Under the pieces are notes generated by a model that searched no databases, was not told where the DNA came from, and saw only the letters and a program-made list of their open reading frames with translations. DNA of 64,000 nucleotides from positions 1 to 64,000 of the forward strand of contig NZ_JAPYRE010000008.1 of NCBI RefSeq assembly GCF_029936995.1. The letters are read 5' to 3'. The first letter of the stretch is position 1; every line of letters starts with the position of its first letter. The translations under genes were made by a program, and so were the position numbers. This DNA is from Henriciella sp. Lineage in GTDB: Bacteria; Pseudomonadota; Alphaproteobacteria; Caulobacterales; Hyphomonadaceae. Positions 36,880 to 44,775 of this stretch are shown here, piece by piece.

Positions 36880-37416
36880 ATGGGCTATCATCACCTCGCG
36901 CTGGCCGCGCGTGACATGAAGAAGATCCACGCTTTCTATGAAGGCATACTCGGCTTTAATCTCGTAAAGGTCGAGGTCGGCCCGTCGCCGGGCGGTGGCT
37001 GGGCGAAGCATTTTTTCTACCGCATGGAGGACGACTCGAAGTTCATCGCCTTCTGGGAGATGCACGACATACCCGGTACGGAAAATTTCGAGACCAACCT
37101 CTCCAAGGCGGCCGGTGTGCCGGACCACATCAACCATATCTCGTTTGACGTGAAGGATATGGACGACCTCGAACGGCGCCGGAAACAGTGGCTCGATGCC
37201 GGGCTGGAAGTGATGGAGATCGACCATAACTGGTGTTATTCGATCTATACCAAGGACCCGAACGACAACCTTGTCGAGTTCTGTGCCACCACGGGCAGTT
37301 TCACCGAGGAAGACCGGAAGGCGGCGCTCGCAGAGCTTGAGACGAGCGAGCCGAATTTTTCCAAGCCGCCCGCGAGTGTAAAGGTCCACAAACCTGAAAC
37401 GACGGCCGATGCCTGA
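36880..37416 (+). CDS. VOC (glyoxalase/dioxygenase) superfamily protein
   Basis: 178 residues; GGGAGGAG lies 9 nt before the ATG. Two beta-alpha-beta-beta-beta modules are visible. Candidate metal ligands are His4/His5 in GYHHLALAARDM, His in PDHINHISFDV and Glu in DNLVEFCA. These metal-dependent enzymes include glyoxalases, extradiol dioxygenases and epimerases. Substrate cannot be told from sequence. It is operonic with the CMD-like gene and convergent with the LysR gene. Confidence 0.87.
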   Translation: MGYHHLALAARDMKKIHAFYEGILGFNLVKVEVGPSPGGGWAKHFFYRMEDDSKFIAFWEMHDIPGTENFETNLSKAAGVPDHINHISFDVKDMDDLERRRKQWLDAGLEVMEIDHNWCYSIYTKDPNDNLVEFCATTGSFTEEDRKAALAELETSEPNFSKPPASVKVHKPETTADA

Positions 37417-37424
37417 TTGAGGAG

Positions 37425-38294
37425 CTAGGGCAACTCGCGCAGGAGGCCGGAGAGATAGTCTGACAGGAGCCGGTTACGGGTCAGCCCGGCAACATCTTCA
37501 TGCACGGCGAGCCAGAAGGTCCGCGTGACACGGATGTCATTGGTGAGCAGGCTGACCAGCCCATCCATCTTGCGCGCCAGGAAGGCGGGCAGGATTCCAA
37601 GCCCGGCACCGGCAGCCACCATCTCCGCCTGGGCGAGAATGCTGGGGCTGCAGAGCTGCGGCGTCAGGCCGGGCAGGACTTCGTCATAATAGCGAAGCTG
37701 CGAAGAATAGATGAGGTCGTCCACATAGCCGATCAGGGGATGCGCGCTGAGGTCTTCACGGCTCTGGATCGGGGCGGATGTCTCAAGATATGAGGCCGCT
37801 GCGTAGAGGTTGAGGGTGTAGTCGCTGAGCTTGCGGATACGCAGGCGCCCGGCTGTCGGCCGTGTCAGCAGGATCGACATGTCAGCCTGGCGTTTGGGGA
37901 CGCTGACAAAGCCGGACAGGGCGATCAGGTCTATGTCGATGCGCGGATGGGCCTGGCGGAAATCCTTCAGCGCCGGGGCGATGATGGCGGTGCCGAGGCC
38001 CTCGGTGGCACCAAGTCTTATCCGCCCTGCCGCGCTTTGCTCGGTTTCGCTGGCGGCCATGACATCGAGCGAGACCGATTCCATCGCTTCGACCCTTGCG
38101 GCCAGCCGCTCACCGGCAGGTGTGAGCGAGTGGCCCCGGCGGGTGCGCTCGAACAGGGTGAGGCCAAGCTCCTGTTCGAGCTTCTTGATGCGGCGGCTGA
38201 TTGTTGTGGCATCCATATGCAGGTGGGAGGCGGCCTCCTCCAGCTTGGGGCGGCGGCTCACATCGAGAAACACACGGAGATCGTCCCAGTTCAT
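37425..38294 (-). CDS. LysR-type transcriptional regulator
   Basis: 289 residues. The N-terminal winged helix-turn-helix is WDDLRVFLDVSRRPKLEEAASHLHMDATTISRRIKKLEQELGLTLFER, with a LysR substrate-binding domain after residue 90. It is divergent from mmsA with about 110 nt between the starts, so control of the valine-degradation genes is likely. It may also bind its own promoter. Effector unknown. Confidence 0.93.
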   Translation of the reverse strand: MNWDDLRVFLDVSRRPKLEEAASHLHMDATTISRRIKKLEQELGLTLFERTRRGHSLTPAGERLAARVEAMESVSLDVMAASETEQSAAGRIRLGATEGLGTAIIAPALKDFRQAHPRIDIDLIALSGFVSVPKRQADMSILLTRPTAGRLRIRKLSDYTLNLYAAASYLETSAPIQSREDLSAHPLIGYVDDLIYSSQLRYYDEVLPGLTPQLCSPSILAQAEMVAAGAGLGILPAFLARKMDGLVSLLTNDIRVTRTFWLAVHEDVAGLTRNRLLSDYLSGLLRELP

Positions 38295-38403
38295 CAGGCC
38301 TATTAACCTGCATTCATGCAGGTGTCAGCTGCGGTATTTGGGGTTTAACAGCAAATATTCAGCCTCTAGGGTTCACTCAGACACATGAAGGAGGATCGCG
38401 ACC

Positions 38404-39900
38404 GTGCGCGCAGTAAATCATTTCATTTCCGGCAAGAGCGTCGAGGGCCAGTCTGGCCGTTTCGGCGATATCTACAATCCGAATACCGGCGAGGTGCAGG
38501 CAAAGGTCTCTCTCGCGTCCGATGCGGAAGTCGACAAGGCGGTCGAGGCGGCAAAAGCGGCGCTTCCGGGCTGGATGGCGACCAACCCGCAGCGCCGGGC
38601 GCGCATCCTGTTCAAATTCAAGGACCTGCTGGAGCAGAATATCGACGAGCTCGCCGAGCTCTTGTCCTCCGAACACGGCAAGGTGGTTGCGGACTCCAAG
38701 GGCGACGTCCAGCGCGGCATCGACGTGGTCGAGTTCGCCTGTGGTATCCCGCACCTCCAGAAGGGCGAGTACACTGAAGGCGCCGGGCCGGGCATCGACG
38801 TCTATTCCATGCGCCAGCCTCTGGGTGTCTGTGCGGGCATTACACCGTTCAACTTCCCGGCCATGATCCCGTGCTGGATGTTCGCCGTGGCGATCGCCTG
38901 CGGCAACACTTTCGTGCTCAAACCCTCCGAGAAAGACCCGTCCGTGCCGGTGCGCCTTGCGGAACTGTTCATGGAAGCTGGTGCGCCGGAGGGTGTGCTG
39001 AACGTGGTGCATGGGGACAAGCAGGCCGTCGATGCCGTGCTCAAGCATCCCGATATCCAGGCCGTGAGCTTTGTCGGCTCATCGGATATTGCGCAGTATG
39101 TCTATTCCACTGGCACTGCGCACGGCAAGCGCGTGCAGGCCATGGGCGGAGCGAAGAACCACGGCATCATCATGCCGGACTGCAACATGGAGCAGGCGGT
39201 CAAGGACATTGTCGGCGCAGCCTATGGCTCGGCCGGCGAGCGTTGCATGGCGCTTCCGGTGGCCGTGACCGTCGGCAAGGATACAGGTGACGAGTTCGTC
39301 GAGCGCATGATGGAAGCTGCGCAGAACCTCAAGGTCGGCATCTCGACTGACAAGGACGCGCATTATGGCCCGGTCGTCTCGGCGGCGCACAAGGCCAAGG
39401 TCGAGGACTATATCAAGATGGGCGTCGATGAAGGCGCGGACCTGAAGCTCGATGGCCGGGGCCACACGCTGCAGGGCCATGAGAATGGCTTCTTCGTCGG
39501 CCCGAGCCTGTTCGATCATGTGAAGCCGGAGATGAAGACCTACAAGGAAGAGATCTTCGGGCCGGTCCTGCAGGTTGTCCGCGCCGAGACGCTGGAAGAG
39601 GCTGCCGCCCTGCCATCCAACCACCAGTACGGCAATGGCGTTGCGATCTTCACCTCCAACGGCCGCGCCGCGCGTGAGTTCGCCGCCCAGGTCAATGTCG
39701 GCATGGTGGGCATCAATGTGCCAATCCCGGTGCCGGTCTCCTATCACACATTCGGTGGCTGGAAGCGCTCGGCCTTTGGCGACACCAACCAGCACGGGCC
39801 GGAAGGTGTGAAGTTCTGGACCAAGATCAAGACGGTCACACAGCGGTGGCCGGAAGGTGATATCGGCGATCAGGCCTTCGTCATCCCGACGATGCAGTAG
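38404..39900 (+). CDS. mmsA: Methylmalonate-semialdehyde dehydrogenase (CoA-acylating)
   Basis: 498 residues from a GTG start with GAAGGAGG 8-10 nt upstream. The aldehyde dehydrogenase fold is plain: NFPAMIPCWMFAVAIACGNTF, the catalytic Cys in SAGERCMALPVAV, and PTGWK-like GGWKRSAFGD. PFNFPAMIPCWM is typical of the MmsA branch. It converts (S)-methylmalonate semialdehyde to propionyl-CoA in valine catabolism. It leads an operon with the hydratase/hydrolase and mmsB. Confidence 0.95.
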   Translation: MRAVNHFISGKSVEGQSGRFGDIYNPNTGEVQAKVSLASDAEVDKAVEAAKAALPGWMATNPQRRARILFKFKDLLEQNIDELAELLSSEHGKVVADSKGDVQRGIDVVEFACGIPHLQKGEYTEGAGPGIDVYSMRQPLGVCAGITPFNFPAMIPCWMFAVAIACGNTFVLKPSEKDPSVPVRLAELFMEAGAPEGVLNVVHGDKQAVDAVLKHPDIQAVSFVGSSDIAQYVYSTGTAHGKRVQAMGGAKNHGIIMPDCNMEQAVKDIVGAAYGSAGERCMALPVAVTVGKDTGDEFVERMMEAAQNLKVGISTDKDAHYGPVVSAAHKAKVEDYIKMGVDEGADLKLDGRGHTLQGHENGFFVGPSLFDHVKPEMKTYKEEIFGPVLQVVRAETLEEAAALPSNHQYGNGVAIFTSNGRAAREFAAQVNVGMVGINVPIPVPVSYHTFGGWKRSAFGDTNQHGPEGVKFWTKIKTVTQRWPEGDIGDQAFVIPTMQ

Positions 39901-39910
39901 GAGCGTCTGA

Positions 39911-40942
39911 ATGGCTGATAAATCCGTAATCGCACGCAAGCAGGGCAAGGCCGGACGGCTGACGCTGAACCGGCCCAAGGCCCTGCATTCGCTGAACGCC
40001 GAAATGGTCGCACTGATGAGCGATGCGCTCATTGACTGGCGCGATGACCCTGACGTTGACCTTGTCGTTATCGATCACGCTGAAGGCACGCGCGGCTTCT
40101 GTGCCGGGGGTGATGTGCGGATGCTGGCGGAGTCCGGGGCCAAAGGGGGGGAAGAGGCGTGTGCTTTCTTCGCCGCCGAGTACCGGCTGAACACGTTGCT
40201 GGAAGAGTATGAAAAGCCGGTTGTTGCCATTCAGGATGGTGTCACGATGGGCGGCGGCGTCGGTATCTCCGTGCACGGAGATTTCCGTATCGCCACACCG
40301 AACACGATGTTCGCCATGCCGGAATCCGGCATTGGCCTGTTTCCCGATGTCGGCGGTGGCTGGTTCCTGCCACGCCTGCCAGGCGCACTGGGCATGTGGC
40401 TGGCGCTTACAGGCGCGCGGCTGAAGGGTGAGGACGTTCTGGCGGTCGGCGTTTCGACGCATTTTGCCGAAAATCCGGAAGGACTTGCAGATGAGCTCTG
40501 CGAGAAAGGGGTGTCCGCGCTCGATCCGCTCAAGACGAATGCGGAGCCCTCTTTCACCGAGCACATCCCCGAGATCGATGCCTGTTTCGCCAAGGAGAGT
40601 GTCGAGGCAATCGTGACTTGCCTGGAAGATGGCAGCGACTGGGCAAAAGGACAGGCGGAAACGCTCAAGTCCAAGTCGCCGCTCACGCTCAAGATCGCGC
40701 ACCGTCAGCTGCACGAAGGGGCCAAATGCAAGGACTTCCGCGAGAATATGCGTATGGAATACCGTATCGCGTCGCGGCTCGTCCTGACCAAGAGCTTCCA
40801 TGAAGGTGTGCGGGCCGTGCTCATCGACAAGGACAATGAGCCGAACTGGCAGCCGCCGAACCTTGAATCGGTCAGCCCGCAGATGCTCGACACCTTCTTC
40901 GAGCCGCTAGGCGCGGGCGAGCTTACTTTTATCGAGAAATAG
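39911..40942 (+). CDS. 3-hydroxyisobutyryl-CoA hydrolase/enoyl-CoA hydratase family protein
   Basis: 343 residues in the crotonase fold. The oxyanion segments are GFCAGGDVRMLAE and TMGGGVGISVHGDFRIAT, and the active-site glutamate is in FAMPESGIGLFPDVGGGW, a pattern characteristic of HIBCH. The length (343) also fits the hydrolase rather than the about 260-residue hydratases. It releases 3-hydroxyisobutyrate from its CoA ester in the valine pathway. Ten nt after mmsA. Confidence 0.92.
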   Translation: MADKSVIARKQGKAGRLTLNRPKALHSLNAEMVALMSDALIDWRDDPDVDLVVIDHAEGTRGFCAGGDVRMLAESGAKGGEEACAFFAAEYRLNTLLEEYEKPVVAIQDGVTMGGGVGISVHGDFRIATPNTMFAMPESGIGLFPDVGGGWFLPRLPGALGMWLALTGARLKGEDVLAVGVSTHFAENPEGLADELCEKGVSALDPLKTNAEPSFTEHIPEIDACFAKESVEAIVTCLEDGSDWAKGQAETLKSKSPLTLKIAHRQLHEGAKCKDFRENMRMEYRIASRLVLTKSFHEGVRAVLIDKDNEPNWQPPNLESVSPQMLDTFFEPLGAGELTFIEK

Positions 40943-40986
40943 AAAAGGCGATGGCCTGATGAGAGCCATCAGCAGGGAGACAGATC

Positions 40987-41877
40987 ATGAGCAGACTTGC
41001 ATTCATCGGCCTTGGAAACATGGGTTCGGGCATGTGCGCCAACCTGGTGAAGGCCGGCCATGAGGTACATGCTTTCGACCTGAACCCGGATGCTGTGAAA
41101 CAGGCAGTTGCAGCCGGGGCGACAGCAGCGGAGTCGATTGCCGCTGCGGTGAAGGGGGCTGAGGTTGTCGTGACCATGCTGCCGGCGGGCAAGCATGTCG
41201 ACCAGGTCTATTTCGGCGAGAATGGCGTTGCGGCCAATGCCGGGCCGGGCACGACCTTCCTCGACTGTTCGACCATTGCTGTTGAGGAATCGCGTGAGGC
41301 CGCGAAGAAGGCGGCCGATGCGGGCTTTTCCTATATGGATGCGCCCGTGTCCGGGGGCGTCGCGGCAGCCGAGGGCGGTACACTCACCTTCATGGTTGGC
41401 GGGCCGAAGGAAGGCTATGAGAAGGCAAAACCCGTACTCGACGCGATGGCCAAGAATGTCTTCCATGCCGGCGATGCCGGGAATGGGCAGGTCGCCAAGA
41501 TCGCGAACAACATGCTGCTCGGCATCTCGATGATCGGGACTTGCGAGGCGTTCAACCTGGCTGAAAAGCTGGGGCTCGATGCGCAGACCTTTTTCGATAT
41601 TTCCTCGACTGCCTCGGGCCAGTGCTGGTCGATGACGAGCTATTGCCCGGCGCCCGGCCCGGTTCCGGCGGCACCGTCGAACAGGGACTACAAGCCGGGC
41701 TTTGCGGTTGCCATGATGCTGAAGGACCTGAAGCTCGCGCTCGCTTCGGCTGAAGGGGCCGGGGCTGACACGCCACTTGGCGAGCACGCGCAGGATATCT
41801 ATGCAAAACTCGACGAAGACGGTCATGCGGGGCTCGACTTCTCCGGCGTGATGAAGCGTATCCGCGGCGAGATCTAG
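40987..41877 (+). CDS. mmsB: 3-hydroxyisobutyrate dehydrogenase
   Basis: 296 residues. The N-terminal Rossmann fold has FIGLGNMGSGMCANLVKAGH. The family signature DAPVSGGVAAAEGGTLTFMVGG is at about 120-141, with the catalytic Lys in GNGQVAKIANNMLL (about 171). It oxidises 3-hydroxyisobutyrate to methylmalonate semialdehyde with NAD+, so it works just before MmsA. AGGGAG precedes the ATG. Confidence 0.95.
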   Translation: MSRLAFIGLGNMGSGMCANLVKAGHEVHAFDLNPDAVKQAVAAGATAAESIAAAVKGAEVVVTMLPAGKHVDQVYFGENGVAANAGPGTTFLDCSTIAVEESREAAKKAADAGFSYMDAPVSGGVAAAEGGTLTFMVGGPKEGYEKAKPVLDAMAKNVFHAGDAGNGQVAKIANNMLLGISMIGTCEAFNLAEKLGLDAQTFFDISSTASGQCWSMTSYCPAPGPVPAAPSNRDYKPGFAVAMMLKDLKLALASAEGAGADTPLGEHAQDIYAKLDEDGHAGLDFSGVMKRIRGEI

Positions 41878-41881
41878 ACGC

Positions 41882-42754
41882 GTGACAGGTCTGCACGGTG
41901 GTATCGATGCAGGTGGCACCAGCTTCAAGTGCGGTGTTGCGGATGCCGCGGGCAGGCTGGTCGCGACGCGGCGTGTTCCCGTCAGTCTGCCAGAGGAGAC
42001 GCTGGAGGGCTGCACCGCCTTTTTCCGCGAACAGGGGCCGCTCCAGAGTCTCGGGATTGCCAGCTTTGGCCCGGTTGATATCGACCCGGCCTCGCCCGGC
42101 TATGGCACGATACTGAAAACCCCCAAACCCGGCTGGACCGGGACGAACCTGCGGACGGCCTTTGGTGAGCAACTGGGGCTCTCGGTTCATCTGGACACGG
42201 ACGTAAATGGCGCGCTTCGTTCAGAAATGTCTCTCGGCGCCGGCAAGGGCGCTGCGTCGGCTGCCTATGTCACGATCGGCACAGGTATCGGTGCAGGACT
42301 CTTTGCGGGCGGTGAGATTGTCGCCCGTCCGTTGCATCCCGAATTCGGGCATGTGCCGGTGCGCCGTCATCCTGATGATGTATCCTTCAGGAGTAACTGC
42401 CCGTTTCATGAGGATTGTCTCGAGGGGCTGGCCTCGGCGGCTGCGGTGGCCCTGCGTCATGGCGATCCGGCCATGCTGGCAGAAGACCATCCCGGCTGGG
42501 AGGTCGAGGCTGACTATCTCGCACAGGCCTGCCGCATATTGAGCCTTACAGCCCGGCTGGAGCGGATCATCCTTGGTGGCGGCCTCATACAGGCGGGGCA
42601 TCTGGTGACGCGGGTGCGAGACGCCTATGCCCGCCAGATGGGCGGGTATCTGGATGAGACACCCGCCGATGTGACGCGATTGATCGTCCCTGCCGGGCTC
42701 GGACAGGATGCCGGTCTTCTCGGCGCGATCCTGCTGGGTATGAGGGCGCGTTAG
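41882..42754 (+). CDS. ROK-family sugar kinase (fructokinase-like)
   Basis: 290 residues from a GTG start 4 nt after the mmsB stop. The phosphate loop is GGIDAGGTSFKCGV. The ROK core is YVTIGTGIGAGLFAGGEI, with the zinc site His-x-Glu-x2-His (HPEFGH) plus Cys in NCPFHEDCLEG. The first part of the zinc region and the PEFGH-VPVRRHPDD spacing are like bacterial fructokinases. It phosphorylates a hexose with ATP. Its link with valine degradation is only positional. The 3' end overlaps the convergent DUF4198 gene by 4 nt. Confidence 0.88.
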   Translation: MTGLHGGIDAGGTSFKCGVADAAGRLVATRRVPVSLPEETLEGCTAFFREQGPLQSLGIASFGPVDIDPASPGYGTILKTPKPGWTGTNLRTAFGEQLGLSVHLDTDVNGALRSEMSLGAGKGAASAAYVTIGTGIGAGLFAGGEIVARPLHPEFGHVPVRRHPDDVSFRSNCPFHEDCLEGLASAAAVALRHGDPAMLAEDHPGWEVEADYLAQACRILSLTARLERIILGGGLIQAGHLVTRVRDAYARQMGGYLDETPADVTRLIVPAGLGQDAGLLGAILLGMRAR

Positions 42755-43569
42755 TTTCCAGTCTCTGCTGCGCCAGGGATTTCGAATGTCAGCGTCGTCG
42801 TATAGCTGCGCACATCGGTTTCGGCACCATCAGGTGCCTCGGCGATATGACGGGCCAGAAGAACATAAACGCCGGGCGTGAGCGCGGGCAAAGCGGCTTT
42901 GCCATTCTCACCGGATGACAAGGCCAGACCGTCTTCTCCGGAGGCATAATGGCCGTACGCGTCAATCAGCATGATTTCATCGCTTGAGAGGGGCTCACCG
43001 TCAAAACTGAAAGAGGCGGTGAGAGGGTGCCCGCTTTCGAGGGGGGCTTCGCCATCCCCGAGCATCAGCGACAGCCGGCCACTCGTGGCTAGCATCGCCG
43101 GGCGCTCAGCAGTGCCCACCATGACAAAGCTTTCCGAGACAGTCGCCGTTTGTGATGTCAGGATCTCCGCATCATCGGGGAGGCTGTCAGGTGTTTCACC
43201 ATCCGGGCCAAGGCGTACATACTCGCCGGCGCTGAGAGCGACCTTGCCTGTCCGGCCAAGACGCTCGCCGGTGGTCAGCCTGTAGAGGCCCGGCGTGCCG
43301 GGTGTGCCTTCCAGAATAGTTACGGCCTTGAATGTTTCGACCGTTTCAAAACTGGCAGCTTCACCATCCGGACCGGTCATCGCGAAGCTATCGGAAACGA
43401 GCGCAATCTCCGGGGCCGGGAAAGCGTCACTGAATGAAGCGAACGCGGTGATGGTGGCATCCTCCTCGGCAGTGAAAGTGTTTGGCAGGAGAAAGCCGGC
43501 GTGGGCGAAGGCGGGCGCTGCCGAAAGTACAGCCGACGCACCGCCAAGAATAATATACCTGAGGCCCAT
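42751..43569 (-). CDS. DUF4198-family periplasmic protein
   Basis: 272 residues. The signal peptide ends in APAFAHAG, followed by mature HAGFLLPNTF and an Ig-like beta sandwich ending in a fibronectin-like segment (GKAALPALTPGVYVLLARHI). These are features of the DUF4198/NikM-like group often found with TonB-dependent receptors. The stop of the upstream DUF6607 gene and the start here overlap by 1 nt. It may bind a metal or ligand in the periplasm; function unknown. Confidence 0.8.
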   Translation of the reverse strand: MGLRYIILGGASAVLSAAPAFAHAGFLLPNTFTAEEDATITAFASFSDAFPAPEIALVSDSFAMTGPDGEAASFETVETFKAVTILEGTPGTPGLYRLTTGERLGRTGKVALSAGEYVRLGPDGETPDSLPDDAEILTSQTATVSESFVMVGTAERPAMLATSGRLSLMLGDGEAPLESGHPLTASFSFDGEPLSSDEIMLIDAYGHYASGEDGLALSSGENGKAALPALTPGVYVLLARHIAEAPDGAETDVRSYTTTLTFEIPGAAETGN

Positions 43570-44630
43570 CAGTTCGCACTCGCCAGTGTTGTGGTCGGGC
43601 GCAGACGGGTGGCGAGTTCACCGATCTCCGGCGTGACATATTCCTGGATCAGTGCACGGGCTTCCTCGCTGGCGGTTTCGAGGGGTTTCGTGCCGTCCCG
43701 AACCTCGTTGGCGAGGTCGAGTAGCGGGCCGTAAAGGTCGCCTGTCTCGCCCTTGATCGTGATAGCGAAGTGGTCATTCTCGGTTGCAATCGTGTTCCAT
43801 TCCTCCCGGACTGCGGCCCAGAAGGTCTTGGTGGCGTCCCAGTAATCCGTCGCGATCCCGACATCGAAATCACTGCTCGCCTTGTAGGTGTTCACACCGA
43901 TTTCATGGACCAGTGCCTGCGGGGCTTCGCCTGTCAGGATGAGCTTGGAGTTATCCTGTTCATGCACCCAGCCAAAAGGGGTAATGACATGGCGGTTCAT
44001 GGCATCGACGGCGTGATAGTCATCGCGGGTCGTCATGTCCCGGCGGGGCAGGGGGCGCCATTCATGTGGCGGAGTCCATTCAGCGACGCCATTGTCATAG
44101 CTCCAGTCGCCAACCGCGCCATACCGCGGAGAATCATCGACCTGGTAGACGGTTTGCGACCACGCACCGTCGCTCTCGTCGGGGGCAACATCGCGCATCT
44201 CCCAGGCATTGCCGCCAATAAAGACCATTACTTCTTCGGGTTCATACTGCCAGTCCTGGCGCCAGTGCTTGACCGGGAATTTCTCGTCACCGCCCACGAC
44301 GAGGATGTGTTGCAGGCTGATGAAGTCTCCACGGTCCTCGATAACGCGAACAACTTCATGCGCGCCGGACAGCTTCGGCTCTTTTAGCTCGTAGCCCTTA
44401 AGGAGGGGCACGGTCTCGGTGAAATCGAAGGTGACCTTGTAGTCGCCCGCCATTGCGAGGATGGCCTGGCGGTCCTGTTCGAACTGGCTATCCATCTCGG
44501 CTGAAACGGCGCTGGCAGGCGCACGCAGCTTGGTGCCGGCACTGGATGCGCTGGTGGCTGTACAGGCTGTCATGAGCGCAATGGCGGCCGTCGCGGCCAG
44601 TGTTGCTGCATTGATGCGTGCGGTAAGCAT
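43569..44630 (-). CDS. DUF6607-family lipoprotein, probable haem/iron module component
   Basis: 353 residues. A lipoprotein signal is present, with the lipobox LMTAC at Cys23. The rest is soluble beta-rich sequence with conserved-looking WEMRDVAPDESDGAWSQTVYQVDDSPRYG and DNGVAEWTPPHEWRPLPRRD. It is divergent from a TonB receptor that shares the Fur-box-like promoter region. Such lipoproteins are known as partners of haem/iron receptors but have no proven role. Confidence 0.78.
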   Translation of the reverse strand: MLTARINAATLAATAAIALMTACTATSASSAGTKLRAPASAVSAEMDSQFEQDRQAILAMAGDYKVTFDFTETVPLLKGYELKEPKLSGAHEVVRVIEDRGDFISLQHILVVGGDEKFPVKHWRQDWQYEPEEVMVFIGGNAWEMRDVAPDESDGAWSQTVYQVDDSPRYGAVGDWSYDNGVAEWTPPHEWRPLPRRDMTTRDDYHAVDAMNRHVITPFGWVHEQDNSKLILTGEAPQALVHEIGVNTYKASSDFDVGIATDYWDATKTFWAAVREEWNTIATENDHFAITIKGETGDLYGPLLDLANEVRDGTKPLETASEEARALIQEYVTPEIGELATRLRPTTTLASAN

Positions 44631-44686
44631 ATTGGTTCCCCTTGAGTTTTCTGCCCCGTCTGGAGTGGATCACGAAAGACACTAAT

Positions 44687-44705
44687 GAATATGAGAATCA
44701 CTTGC
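44687..44705. promoter_or_regulatory. Fur-box-like site in the divergent DUF6607/TonB receptor promoter
   Basis: The 19-mer GAATATGAGAATCACTTGC matches the E. coli Fur consensus at 13 of 19 positions by my own count. It sits 88 nt from the lipoprotein start and 71-90 nt before the receptor start. Repression by iron is inferred. Confidence 0.5.
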
Positions 44706-44775
44706 AATCTCAAAAGCCATCTGCCACAAGCCCTGAATTGCGAATGAGTATCAAAAGCATTTAGGGGTAAAAATC

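Noticed and set aside
39079-40032. 317-codon antisense frame over mmsA
   Set aside because: mmsA is complete and conserved on the plus strand; the antisense frame crosses gene boundaries without signals.
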